A DNA stretch of 64,000 bases, taken from NCBI RefSeq assembly GCF_900313035.1, contig NZ_OMPS01000047.1, forward strand, positions 23,951-87,950. Reading direction: 5' to 3'. Below, one piece after another: positions 43,137-51,840 of this stretch. Source of the DNA: Ruegeria sp. EL01 (GTDB taxonomy: Bacteria; Pseudomonadota; Alphaproteobacteria; Rhodobacterales; Rhodobacteraceae). Under the pieces are notes generated by a model, which did no database searches, was not told the origin of the DNA, and worked only from the letters and a program-made list of their open reading frames with translations. The position numbers were made by a program, and so were the translations under genes. Each line of letters starts with the position of its first letter. Positions within the stretch are counted from its first letter, which is position 1.

Positions 43137-44053
43137 CCCCGATTGATACGCGCGCATTGCGCAATGCTTTTGGAACTTTCATGACCGGCGTCACAATTGT
43201 GACCTCGCAGGACGAATCCGGTCAACCGCTTGGGTTTACGGCAAACTCGTTCACCTCTGTTTCGCTGGACCCGCCATTGGTGCTGGTCTGCCTTGCCAAT
43301 AGTTCGCGCAACTATGACGCCCTGGTGCAGTCCGAAGGGTTTGCCGTCAACGTGTTGTCCGAAACCCAGATCGACATTTCGAATACGTTCGCGCAGCCTG
43401 TCGAAGATAGGTTTGCAGAGATTGACTGGCGCCATGGGCCGCAAGGTTCACCGATCCTGGACGGCGTGTCCGCTTGGTTTGATTGCACCTTACATCAGAC
43501 CGTGGATGCGGGCGATCACGTGATCCTGATCGGTGCCGTCAAAGCCTTTGACAGCACATCGGCACCAGGGCTTGGATATGCACAAGGGGCGTATGTGACA
43601 CCTTCAACCGCAGCAGAGGCGCTTTCGCAAAACACCAATCTGGTCGTGTCCGCCCTGATCGAGCGGAACGGAGCGATATTGCTGGTCGATGATGGCGCCG
43701 GAGGGCTTGGGTTGCCGGAAATGGTCGCAACCAAGCTGGGGGCCACAGCCGCACTGAAGCAATTGATCGAAAACACCGGCCTGACGGCGCAGCCAGGATT
43801 TGTCTATTCCGTGTTTGAAGATATCGGTCGCAAAATTCAGCACATCTCGTTCCTGTGTCAGGCTGAACAGGGCACGCCGAAAACGGGCGCATTTGTGCCA
43901 CTTGACGCGTCGTCTTTTCACGATGTGACGGATCCTGCCATCCTGACCATGCTGGAACGTCTGGCCGAAGAAGCCGAACTTGGCAATTTCGGCATCTACT
44001 ATGGCAATCAGAATGCGGGCGAAGTTCGCCCAGTTGCGACTAAGGGTATTTGA
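43133..44053 (+). CDS. Flavin reductase with Nudix-like C-terminal domain
   Basis: 306 residues. The first 165 are a DIM6/NTAB-type flavin reductase (FGTFMTGVTIVTSQ, LGFTANSFTSVSLDPPLVLVCL), which supplies FMNH2 to a two-component monooxygenase. The last 140 (NTNLVVSALIERNGAILLVDD, then a LKQLIENTGL helix) resemble a Nudix fold but lack a clear Nudix box. The partner monooxygenase is the next gene, one base downstream. Confidence 0.82.
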   Translation: MTPIDTRALRNAFGTFMTGVTIVTSQDESGQPLGFTANSFTSVSLDPPLVLVCLANSSRNYDALVQSEGFAVNVLSETQIDISNTFAQPVEDRFAEIDWRHGPQGSPILDGVSAWFDCTLHQTVDAGDHVILIGAVKAFDSTSAPGLGYAQGAYVTPSTAAEALSQNTNLVVSALIERNGAILLVDDGAGGLGLPEMVATKLGATAALKQLIENTGLTAQPGFVYSVFEDIGRKIQHISFLCQAEQGTPKTGAFVPLDASSFHDVTDPAILTMLERLAEEAELGNFGIYYGNQNAGEVRPVATKGI

Positions 44054-44054
44054 A

Positions 44055-45092
44055 ATGCAGTTTTCCTTGTTTGTTCATATGGAACGTATCTCGCCGGATC
44101 AGGATCAACGTCAGCTGTATGACGACTTTCTAGCGCTTGCCAAAATGGCCGATGAAGGCGGCATGCATGCGGTCTGGACCGGTGAACATCATGGGATGGA
44201 TTTCACCATTTCGCCGAACCCGTTCCTTAATCTGGTCGATCTGGCACGGCAGACAAAAAACGTAAGGCTGGGAACTGGTACGATCGTCGCCCCGTTCTGG
44301 CACCCGATACGGTTGGCGGGTGAGGCCGCAATGGCCGATATGATCGTCGATGGCCGACTGGATCTGGGCATTGCGCGCGGCGCCTACAACTATGAATACC
44401 AGCGCATGATGCCGGGCATGGACGCATGGGAGGCCGGCCAGCGCATGCGCGAAATTATTCCCGCGTTGCAGAGGTTGTGGGAAGGCGACTATGCGCAAGA
44501 TGGCGAGTTTCACGCGTTCCCGACCGCAACGTCTTCGCCCAAACCTGTGCAGGATGGCGGGCCGCCAATATGGGTTGCCGCGCGCGATCCCAACACGCAT
44601 GAATTTGCGGTAGAAAACGGGTGCCACGTTCAGGTCACCCCCCTTTGGCAGGGCGATGAAGAGATCACCCGGTTGATGGAGACGTTCAATGCAGCCTGTG
44701 CGAAATACCCCGATGTGCCGCGCCCCAAGATCATGTTGTTGAACCACACCTATATAGCTTCGGACGCGGAAGATGTCAGGCTGGCGGCGGAAGAGATCAA
44801 CCGCTTCTATTGCTATTTCGGCGCGTGGTTCAAAAACGAGCGACCCGTGTCTCAGGGGTTGATCAAAACTCTGACGGACGATGAAATCGCCGCTCACCCG
44901 TTCTATTCACCCGAAGCAATGATACGCGACAATGTTATTGCAACGCCCGAGGACGCGATCACGCGCATCAAAGCCTATGAGGATCTAGGCTATGATGAGT
45001 ATTCGTTCTGGATCGACAGCGGCATGAGTTTTGAGCGCAAAAAAGCATCGCTGGAACGGTTCATCAAAGACGTCATGCCAGCCTTCGCCTGA
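44055..45092 (+). CDS. LLM-class flavin-dependent monooxygenase
   Basis: 345 residues of the bacterial luciferase-like TIM-barrel family from MQFSLFVHMERISPDQ. Family signs are the EGGMHAVWTGEHHG segment, RLGTGTIVAPFWHPIRLAGE and DGRLDLGIARGAYNYE. It needs reduced flavin, presumably from the preceding reductase. Substrate unknown; similar enzymes open N-heterocycles or oxidise amines and long-chain compounds. Confidence 0.9.
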   Translation: MQFSLFVHMERISPDQDQRQLYDDFLALAKMADEGGMHAVWTGEHHGMDFTISPNPFLNLVDLARQTKNVRLGTGTIVAPFWHPIRLAGEAAMADMIVDGRLDLGIARGAYNYEYQRMMPGMDAWEAGQRMREIIPALQRLWEGDYAQDGEFHAFPTATSSPKPVQDGGPPIWVAARDPNTHEFAVENGCHVQVTPLWQGDEEITRLMETFNAACAKYPDVPRPKIMLLNHTYIASDAEDVRLAAEEINRFYCYFGAWFKNERPVSQGLIKTLTDDEIAAHPFYSPEAMIRDNVIATPEDAITRIKAYEDLGYDEYSFWIDSGMSFERKKASLERFIKDVMPAFA

Positions 45093-45101
45093 GGAGAAAA
45101 C

Positions 45102-46568
45102 ATGCAGCAGTTTCAGCAATATATCGGCGGCGGGTTCTCGGACGGGTCTGCGCGATTTGAAAGCCGTGATCCGGCGACGGGGTCGGTTTGGGCGATGATG
45201 CCCGAGGCGAAGAGCGCAGATGTGAACGCTGCGGTGGACGCCGCCGAAGCAGCATTCTTGGCACCTGAATGGGCGGGGATGACGGCCACGGCCCGAGGTA
45301 AGCTTTTGTACCGTCTTGCCGATCTGGTCGCTGAAAACGCGCAGATTTTGGCGCAGCTGGAGACTCGCGACACTGGCAAGATCATCCGCGAGACGTCGGC
45401 CCAGATTGCCTATGTTGCCGAGTACTACCGATACTATGCCGGGCTTGCCGACAAGATCGAAGGTGCACATCTGCCCATCGACAAACCGGATATGGAGGTC
45501 TGGTTGCGACGCGAGCCTGTGGGCATTGTGGCAGCCGTGGTGCCGTGGAATTCGCAACTGTTCCTGTCCGCCGTCAAAATCGCGCCCGCTCTGGCTGCGG
45601 GGTGCACGGTGGTTTTGAAAGCGTCCGAGGACGGCCCTGCCCCGATGCTTGAATTTGCCCGCATCTTTGATCAGGCGGGGTTTCCTGCTGGTGTGTTGAA
45701 TGTGATCACCGGTTTTGGGCCCGAATGCGGCGCGGTGCTGACCAGCCATCCCAAGGTCGATCATGTTGCCTTCACTGGTGGGCCGGACACTGCGCGCCAT
45801 GTGGTGCGCAATTCCGCTGAAAATCTTGCCTCGACTTCGTTGGAATTGGGCGGGAAATCACCGTTTATCGTATTCGAAGACGCCGATATCGAAAGTGCGG
45901 TCAACGCGCAGATCTCGGGCATTTTTGCCGCCAGCGGCCAAAGCTGCGTGGCGGGGTCGCGATTGATCATATCCAACAAAATCAAGGATGCGTTCCTGAC
46001 TCGCCTGACCGAAAAGGCCGAAAGCGTCGTGATTGGCAGCCCCGATGATATGGCAACCGAGGTCGGCCCCCTTTGTACAGAAGGCCAGATTCGGACAGCC
46101 GTTGACTTGATTGCGGCGTCTGATGCCGCAGGGGCCAAAGTGATCACTGGTGGGGCACCTCTGGATCGCGACGGAAATTACTTTCCCCCGACAGTCATTG
46201 ATTGCTCGGAAGCGCCAAACGCGCCGTGTCTGACGAATGAATTCTTTGGACCAGTGCTGTCCGTTCTCAGCTTTGACAGCGAGGCCGAAGCGCTGCAATT
46301 GGCCAATGACACCAAATTCGGACTTGCCTCCGGCGTGTTCACCAAAGACCTGACTAGGGCGCACCGTATGATGCGCGGCCTTCGTGCCGGGATCGTGTGG
46401 GTCAACACCTACCGGGCGGTCAGCCCGATTGCGCCGTTTGGCGGGCACGGTTTGTCAGGGTATGGGCGCGAAGGCGGCCTTCAATCCGCGTTGGATTATA
46501 CCAAAGTCAAAGCGGTCTGGTTGCGCACCAGCGATGATCCAATCCCAGATCCGTTTGTTATGCGCTAA
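45102..46568 (+). CDS. NAD(P)-dependent aldehyde dehydrogenase
   Basis: 488 residues with the standard ALDH motifs: VVPWNSQLFL, catalytic Glu in LELGGKSP, nucleophilic Cys in GQSCVAGSR and EFFGPVLSV. It is the last gene of the operon, with a GGAG site ten bases after the monooxygenase, and probably oxidises an aldehyde released by the upstream enzymes. It converges on the deacetylase gene 19 bp away. Confidence 0.95.
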   Translation: MQQFQQYIGGGFSDGSARFESRDPATGSVWAMMPEAKSADVNAAVDAAEAAFLAPEWAGMTATARGKLLYRLADLVAENAQILAQLETRDTGKIIRETSAQIAYVAEYYRYYAGLADKIEGAHLPIDKPDMEVWLRREPVGIVAAVVPWNSQLFLSAVKIAPALAAGCTVVLKASEDGPAPMLEFARIFDQAGFPAGVLNVITGFGPECGAVLTSHPKVDHVAFTGGPDTARHVVRNSAENLASTSLELGGKSPFIVFEDADIESAVNAQISGIFAASGQSCVAGSRLIISNKIKDAFLTRLTEKAESVVIGSPDDMATEVGPLCTEGQIRTAVDLIAASDAAGAKVITGGAPLDRDGNYFPPTVIDCSEAPNAPCLTNEFFGPVLSVLSFDSEAEALQLANDTKFGLASGVFTKDLTRAHRMMRGLRAGIVWVNTYRAVSPIAPFGGHGLSGYGREGGLQSALDYTKVKAVWLRTSDDPIPDPFVMR

Positions 46569-46587
46569 CCGGCACCGCTGGGGCGCC

Positions 46588-47745
46588 TCATGCATTCGTC
46601 AGATGTGCACCCAGCTTTTTCAACATGCGGCAACACAAGTCTAACTGTTCCAGCTCAAGGTACTCATCTGGTTTATGTGCCTGATTGATGGAGCCGGGAC
46701 CGCATACAACAGCATGTGTGCCCAGTTGCTGGAACAAACCGGCCTCGGTCCCAAAAGCCACAAGGTCAGTTCCGTTTGCACCCGTCAGTTTAATCACCAA
46801 ATCCCGCGCAGCATTCTGCGCCATAGGCTCAAGCCCGGTAACCTCGGCTATGATTTCAAGTTCAATCTCGGCCAGCGGATGAACGGCTTTCATCCCGGGT
46901 TTCAGCGTTCCGTCGACGTAGTCGGCTACCTTGCCTTTGACAAATTCCGCGTCGGTCAGTTGAACCGGGCGCATTTCCCAATCGACCTCGGCCTTTCCGA
47001 CAATCACATTATGGGCCACACCGCCTGAGATGCGCCCGATGTTGATGGTGCTCCACGGCGGGTCGAACTTGCTGCTTTCGGGCGCCCTTGATTTCAATGC
47101 CTCGCGCAGTTCCAGCAATTTGGCCACATAGCGCGCGGCATATTCGGCCGCATTCACCCCAGCATCCGGCGCCGATCCGTGCCCTTCAAGACCAGTGAAC
47201 CGCGTGGTGTATTCGTAACATCCTTTGTGGCCCTCAATAACCCGCATCTCGGTGGGTTCACCGATGATCGCAATATCAGGGTCAATTCCCTTTTCTGACA
47301 GATCCGCGATCAGGTTTTGCGCGCCCAAGCAGCCTGTCTCTTCATCATAGGTGAACGCAAAATGCAGTGGCTGGCTAAGCGCCCCGGCATCAATCTGTTC
47401 AGCCAGTGCAATGGACGCAGCGATGAACCCTTTCATGTCGCAGGTGCCACGGCCATAGATCTGGCCGTCCCGTTCCGTCATGTCGAAGGGATCGCTGGTC
47501 CAGTCCTGATCGGCCACAGGCACGACATCGGTATGGCCCGACAGCATGATGCCGCCGGGCAGATCCGGCCCGAGCGTGGCAAACAGATTGGCTTTGGTGC
47601 CGCTATCATCAAGTGTCACGGTGCACCGCGCGCCCCGCGCCTTCAGCCGTTCTGACAGATAGTCGATCATCTGAAGGTTCGACTCTGCCGAAACCGTTGG
47701 GAAGGCGATCAAATCCTGCAATATATCGACTGAGCGATCCAGCAT
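46588..47745 (-). CDS. argE: ArgE-like acetylornithine deacetylase (M20 family)
   Basis: 385 residues of the M20 metallohydrolase family, ArgE/DapE branch. Metal ligands are in LSGHTDVVP, GRGTCDMKGF, TYDEETGCLG and IGEPTEM, with a dimerisation insert between. The likely reaction is N-acetylornithine to ornithine and acetate, but relatives deacylate other N-acyl amino acids. It stands alone on the minus strand next to the three decayed genes, which may once have formed one catabolic locus. Confidence 0.88.
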   Translation of the reverse strand: MLDRSVDILQDLIAFPTVSAESNLQMIDYLSERLKARGARCTVTLDDSGTKANLFATLGPDLPGGIMLSGHTDVVPVADQDWTSDPFDMTERDGQIYGRGTCDMKGFIAASIALAEQIDAGALSQPLHFAFTYDEETGCLGAQNLIADLSEKGIDPDIAIIGEPTEMRVIEGHKGCYEYTTRFTGLEGHGSAPDAGVNAAEYAARYVAKLLELREALKSRAPESSKFDPPWSTINIGRISGGVAHNVIVGKAEVDWEMRPVQLTDAEFVKGKVADYVDGTLKPGMKAVHPLAEIELEIIAEVTGLEPMAQNAARDLVIKLTGANGTDLVAFGTEAGLFQQLGTHAVVCGPGSINQAHKPDEYLELEQLDLCCRMLKKLGAHLTNA

Positions 47746-47911
47746 TACGGGTTCGCAAACATGTTGCGCGACAAGGCGAGGCAGCAGACGTTTATCGACT
47801 GCGTGCTGGCGTGGTCAGTGTGCGACATCGACAGTTCCGTTGCAGGACAACTCCAGTTGACACAACTGCACCAATCGGCCCACGTCAATAGGTCGAGTAT
47901 TTGGAGGGGGC

Positions 47912-48243
47912 ATGCGGCCAATCAACAACCCACACCGGGGGGGGACAGAAGCTGATCCCACCCGCGCCTTTCTTTCGACAAACGCGGCGCGCGTGGCGAA
48001 TTTACTGTCGCGATGTCCCGCAGCAAAAGAGACACCGTTGATCGACGCCGAAGGCTTGGCACCTGTCGCGCGCTTGTGGGTCAAGGACGAACGTCCCCGA
48101 CACATATTTTATTGCAGGCAGGCGTCGGCGGCCTTGCAGGCGGGGTCGGAATTGCTGCGGTGCTGAACAGCGACGACAGGGCAGCCTTGGGCATTGACGC
48201 CGGTTCACGCATTTTGTGCTTTCTGTACGAGATCGCCGAATGA
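47912..48243 (+). pseudogene. Diaminopropionate ammonia-lyase, internally deleted remnant
   Basis: One frame from 47912 gives an N-terminal piece including RAFLSTNAARVANLLSRCPA and LARLWVKDER-like residues, and another frame from about 48095 to 48243 gives HILLQAGVGGLAGGV and ALGIDAGSRILCF. Both match the start and the end of diaminopropionate ammonia-lyase (PLP fold type II), with the middle 250 or so residues, including the PLP Lys, gone. The final TGA overlaps the ATG of the next remnant, a trace of the old operon. Confidence 0.6.
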
Positions 48244-48825
48244 GAGGTTTTGATCAGGTCGAACTCGAAGGGCGCAGAGCACACCCGCAGGACCTGATGA
48301 ATGCATCGGGCCTTTCGGTCCTTCTGCTGACCACCAAAATGGATGTGCGATATTTTACCGTGCTTTTGCGCGCGTGCCCGACATCGCCGGGGTTGGGGTG
48401 GCGCTGGACGAGGTTTTTCGCAGGTTTCAAATGCTCTGCCTCGAAGAAGAAGGCTGATTGGGGACCCTATCTGGCCGGTGGTGCGGAACCCGGCGGTTAC
48501 ACGAATGTAATCTCACCCGCGCGCGCAACACCCTTGACCGATGGCGATGTTTTGATGCTGAACGCCGGTCTTGTCTGGGACGGATACTTCTGTGATTACG
48601 ACCGCAACTGGTCCATCGGCCCGGGGCAACAGCGGCAGACCTGTTTCACGCCATGAACACGGTGCCTACAGCAGATGCCGAAGGCACGGATGCCGGGCGT
48701 TTGGGGCACGGTTTGGGCGTGTCTTTGTCCGAGTGGCCGTCGCTTATTCCGACGGATCATACAGTGTTGGCACCGGGTATGGTGCTGGCTCTAGAATCCG
48801 AGTTCAGCGCCTATTTTTCTGACCG
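48240..48825 (+). pseudogene. M24 metallopeptidase/hydrolase, frameshifted remnant
   Basis: The ATG at 48240 overlaps the preceding stop. Frames then shift: MRGFDQVELEGRRAHPQDLM, later GPYLAGGAEPGGYTNVISP with GDVLMLNAGLVWDGYFCDYD, then in another frame GRLGHGLGVSLSEWPSLIPT and LAPGMVLALESEF. This is the order of a creatinase-fold M24 enzyme, but the frame breaks, the central part is short, and the first metal-binding Asp (usually D-T-G) is Asn. Not functional. Confidence 0.65.
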
Positions 48826-49340
48826 GGCGTACCCGATTCATGTCAGCCGTATTCCAAGCGGCATCGAAGTGACCACAGATATTCTGGCTGAAATGGAGAC
48901 CGCCCTGCCTGCAGTCGCCGGGCTGCTGCCCAGTGCCCGTCCTTACCGCGTTGTCGGTTATGGGTGCACATCCGCCAGTTCGGTCATCGGGTCTGATCGC
49001 GTCGCGTAACTGGTCAAGCAAACCTGCGATACGGTCGAGATAACAAACCCGCTGCGGGCCGCCGCAGCCTGCGCCGAAAGCCTCGGCGTTTCAAAGTTTG
49101 CCCTTTTGTCGCCCTATATTGAAGAAGTCAACGTACCGCTGCGTCGTGCATTTGCCCAGAATGGCACAAGCGCGGATGTCTTCGGCACGTTTGGAGAAGC
49201 CGAGGAAGCGAAGGTTGTTCGCATCTCGGGCCAGTCCATTGTCAGTCATCCCAGAGATTCGCGCCAGGATTGGAAAGCCGGTTCTTTCCAGCAATCAAAG
49301 TCTGGCATGGCATATGAAGACGCTGAATAACGCCGATTGA
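48826..49340 (+). pseudogene. Asp/Glu racemase-maleate isomerase family, broken remnant
   Basis: RIPSGIEVTTDILAEMETAL and YRVVGYGCTSASSVIGSDRV end at an in-frame TAA near 49007; the frame resumes with LVKQTCDTVEITNPLRAAAA, ALLSPYIEEVNVPLRRAF and EAEEAKVVRISG, and the expected C-terminus IGKPVLSSNQSLAWHM is in another frame. The order fits the maleate isomerase/arylmalonate decarboxylase family (EutA-like), with a stop and a frameshift or deletion. Confidence 0.65.
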
Positions 49341-49410
49341 GTTATCAATTCGATATCTCAAATGGCAAAAACAGCATTCATTGTTGCATTACATGTTCGG
49401 CTTGGTCTTA

Positions 49411-49429
49411 ATTGATATCACTGATCAAT
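49411..49429. promoter_or_regulatory. Inverted repeat before the ABC transporter operon
   Basis: ATTGAT and ATCAAT flank seven bases, 47 bp before the GTG start of the ATPase gene. It may be an operator or part of a promoter for the creatine operon; the half-sites are short, so this is tentative. Confidence 0.3.
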
Positions 49430-49475
49430 GAAATCCGGTGCATTCGGATAATCATTTGACGAAACAGGGGGTCTT

Positions 49476-50576
49476 GTGACCGAAACATCGAACGACGCCG
49501 CGTTTGTCGAATTTCAACGCGTTCAAAAGTCTTATGACGGCGAAATTCTCGTCGTTAAGGACCTTAATCTGGCTTTGCCAAAAGGTGAGTTTCTGACAAT
49601 GCTCGGGCCGTCAGGATCGGGCAAGACAACTTGTCTGATGATGTTGGCCGGGTTTGAAACCGCCACCCATGGTGAAATCCTTCTTGATGGTCGCCCCATC
49701 AACAACATCCCGCCGCATAAGCGTGGAATTGGCATGGTTTTTCAGAACTACGCCTTGTTCCCGCATATGACTGTGGCCGAAAACCTCTCATTCCCGTTGG
49801 AAGTCCGCAAAATGGGCAAGTCCGACCGTGAGGCAAAGGTCAAACGCGCGCTGGATATGGTGCAGATGGGCGAGTTCGGCGGTCGTCGACCCGCGCAATT
49901 GTCCGGGGGGCAACAACAAAGGATCGCGCTGTCACGCGCGCTGGTGTTCGAGCCTGAGCTTGTTCTGATGGACGAGCCCTTGGGCGCGCTGGACAAGCAA
50001 TTGCGCGAACACATGCAGTTCGAAATCACCCGGCTGGCACACGAGCTGGGGATTACCACTGTTTATGTGACCCATGACCAGACCGAAGCGCTGACAATGT
50101 CTGACCGCGTGGCCGTGTTTGACGATGGGCGCATTCAGCAATTGGCGCCGCCCGATCAGTTGTATGAAGAACCGGAAAACAGTTTCGTGGCGCAGTTCAT
50201 CGGTGAGAACAACACTTTGGAAGGTGTCGTGAAATCCATCGATGGCGACACCTGCCTGGTTCAGCTTGATGACGGGTCAGAAATTGATGCCGTTCCAATC
50301 AACGTCCACAAGGCGGGCGAGCGGACCAAGGTTTCGATCCGGCCGGAACGGGTCGAGTTCAACAAGGACCGCCTGCACGCCGATGCGCATACCCTGAAGG
50401 CAACGGTTAAAGAGTTCATTTATATGGGCGATGTGTTCCGGTTCCGCATGTCGGTGGCTGGCAATGATGAATTCATTGTCAAAACACGGAACGCGCCGGA
50501 CGCCGTCCGGCTGGCCCCCGGTCAGGAGATCGAGATTGGCTGGCTGGCTCAAGATTGTCGTGCGCTGGACGCATAG
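49476..50576 (+). CDS. ABC transporter ATP-binding protein (PotA-like)
   Basis: 366 residues from a GTG with AGGGGG upstream. Walker A LGPSGSGKTTCL, Q-loop MVFQNYALFPHMTV, signature LSGGQQQRIALSRAL, Walker B LVLMDEPLGALD and a C-terminal TOBE domain are seen. It powers the polyamine/opine-type importer of this operon. With creatinase as the last gene the substrate is plausibly creatine or a related guanidino compound. Confidence 0.95.
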   Translation: MTETSNDAAFVEFQRVQKSYDGEILVVKDLNLALPKGEFLTMLGPSGSGKTTCLMMLAGFETATHGEILLDGRPINNIPPHKRGIGMVFQNYALFPHMTVAENLSFPLEVRKMGKSDREAKVKRALDMVQMGEFGGRRPAQLSGGQQQRIALSRALVFEPELVLMDEPLGALDKQLREHMQFEITRLAHELGITTVYVTHDQTEALTMSDRVAVFDDGRIQQLAPPDQLYEEPENSFVAQFIGENNTLEGVVKSIDGDTCLVQLDDGSEIDAVPINVHKAGERTKVSIRPERVEFNKDRLHADAHTLKATVKEFIYMGDVFRFRMSVAGNDEFIVKTRNAPDAVRLAPGQEIEIGWLAQDCRALDA

Positions 50577-50678
50577 ACCAAGCTGCGCGACACAAGCGGA
50601 GCCAAGCTGAGGGACCGGCTGATGAAAACCCGTGCATTGGCCGAACAAATACAAGACGGGATAAACTGGGAGTAACAC

Positions 50679-51770
50679 ATGAAACCAACAAAAACCTTAC
50701 TGACGGCTGCTGCGCTGGCGACGGCTGCAGGCAGCCTGTCTGCCGAAGAAATGACCATCGTGTCCTGGGGTGGCGCTTATTCCAAGTCGCAGCTGAAGGC
50801 CTATCACGAGCCCTATTCGGAAAAGTCAGGTGTCACCATCCTGAATGACGACAGCTCGGCCGAAGCGGTGGCAAAGCTGCGCGCCATGAACGAAGCGGGC
50901 AACATCACCTGGGATGTGGTTGACGTTGTGGCTGCAGACGCGATCCGTCTGTGCGACGAAGGTCTGGCGATGGAAATCGACCCGGACACCATGCTGGCCC
51001 CGGCACCTGACGGCACATCCGCCGCAGATGATTTTGGTGACCTGCTGGTCAGCGACTGCTTTATTCCGCAGATCGTGTACTCGACCACTTTCGGCTATCG
51101 TACCGATCTGGTCGGTGACACCCCCCCAGCCGATGTCTGCGCCGTATTCGATCTGGAAGCTTATCCCGGCAAACGTTCGCTGGAAAAGCGTGCGATCAAC
51201 AACATGGAATGGGCTCTGATCTGTGATGGTGTTGCCAAGGATGATGTCTACGACGTTCTGGCCACTCCGGAAGGTCAAGATCAGGCATTGGCCAAGCTTG
51301 GCACCATCAAGGACAATGTTGTCTGGTGGTCTGCCGGCGCGGATACGCCACAGCTTCTGGCCGATGGCGAAATCATCATGGGTTCGACCTATAATGGCCG
51401 CCTGTTCAGCGTGATCGAAGAGCAAAACCAGCCTGTCGCCATGCTGTGGGACGCGCAGATCTTTGATCTGGACGGCTGGATCATTCCTGCCGGTCTGAGC
51501 GAAGAGCGTCAGCAACGCGCACTGGACTACATCATGTTCGCAACCGACACCCAGCGTCTGGCAGATCAGGCCAAGTACATCTCGTACGGACCGGCACGTG
51601 CCTCGTCAGCTCCGCTGGTGGGTCAGCACGCGGAACTGGGCATCGACATGGCACCGCACATGCCGACCGATCCGGAAAACGCCAAGAACACGTTCCTGTA
51701 TAACTACGAGTTCTGGGCCGACTACCGCGACGATATCGAAGCCAAGTTCCAGGCATGGCTCGCGCAATAA
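50679..51770 (+). CDS. ABC transporter periplasmic solute-binding protein (PotD-like)
   Basis: 363 residues with a Sec signal (LLTAAALATAAGSLSA) and the extracellular binding protein family 1 layout, beginning MTIVSWGGAYSKSQLKAYHE as in PotD/PotF-like proteins. It delivers substrate to the two permeases. A strong GC hairpin follows the gene. Confidence 0.93.
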   Translation: MKPTKTLLTAAALATAAGSLSAEEMTIVSWGGAYSKSQLKAYHEPYSEKSGVTILNDDSSAEAVAKLRAMNEAGNITWDVVDVVAADAIRLCDEGLAMEIDPDTMLAPAPDGTSAADDFGDLLVSDCFIPQIVYSTTFGYRTDLVGDTPPADVCAVFDLEAYPGKRSLEKRAINNMEWALICDGVAKDDVYDVLATPEGQDQALAKLGTIKDNVVWWSAGADTPQLLADGEIIMGSTYNGRLFSVIEEQNQPVAMLWDAQIFDLDGWIIPAGLSEERQQRALDYIMFATDTQRLADQAKYISYGPARASSAPLVGQHAELGIDMAPHMPTDPENAKNTFLYNYEFWADYRDDIEAKFQAWLAQ

Positions 51771-51793
51771 GCGTTTGATTTCATGAAACAGCC

Positions 51794-51813
51794 GGGGGCG
51801 GCCCGCCGCCCCC
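51794..51813 (+). terminator. GC-rich hairpin after the binding protein gene
   Basis: GGGGGCGG pairs perfectly with CCGCCCCC over a CCCG loop, with no T run. Located between the binding protein and permease genes, it probably stabilises the upstream mRNA or gives partial termination so that the binding protein is made in excess. Confidence 0.55.
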
Positions 51814-51840
51814 AGACCCAAGCAGAGTCAAGGGGCACAG

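Noticed and set aside
48216..49009. Open frames at 48216-48656 and 48653-49009 as two intact genes
   Set aside because: They are pieces of one M24 enzyme and one racemase-family gene in shifted frames, with missing catalytic parts.
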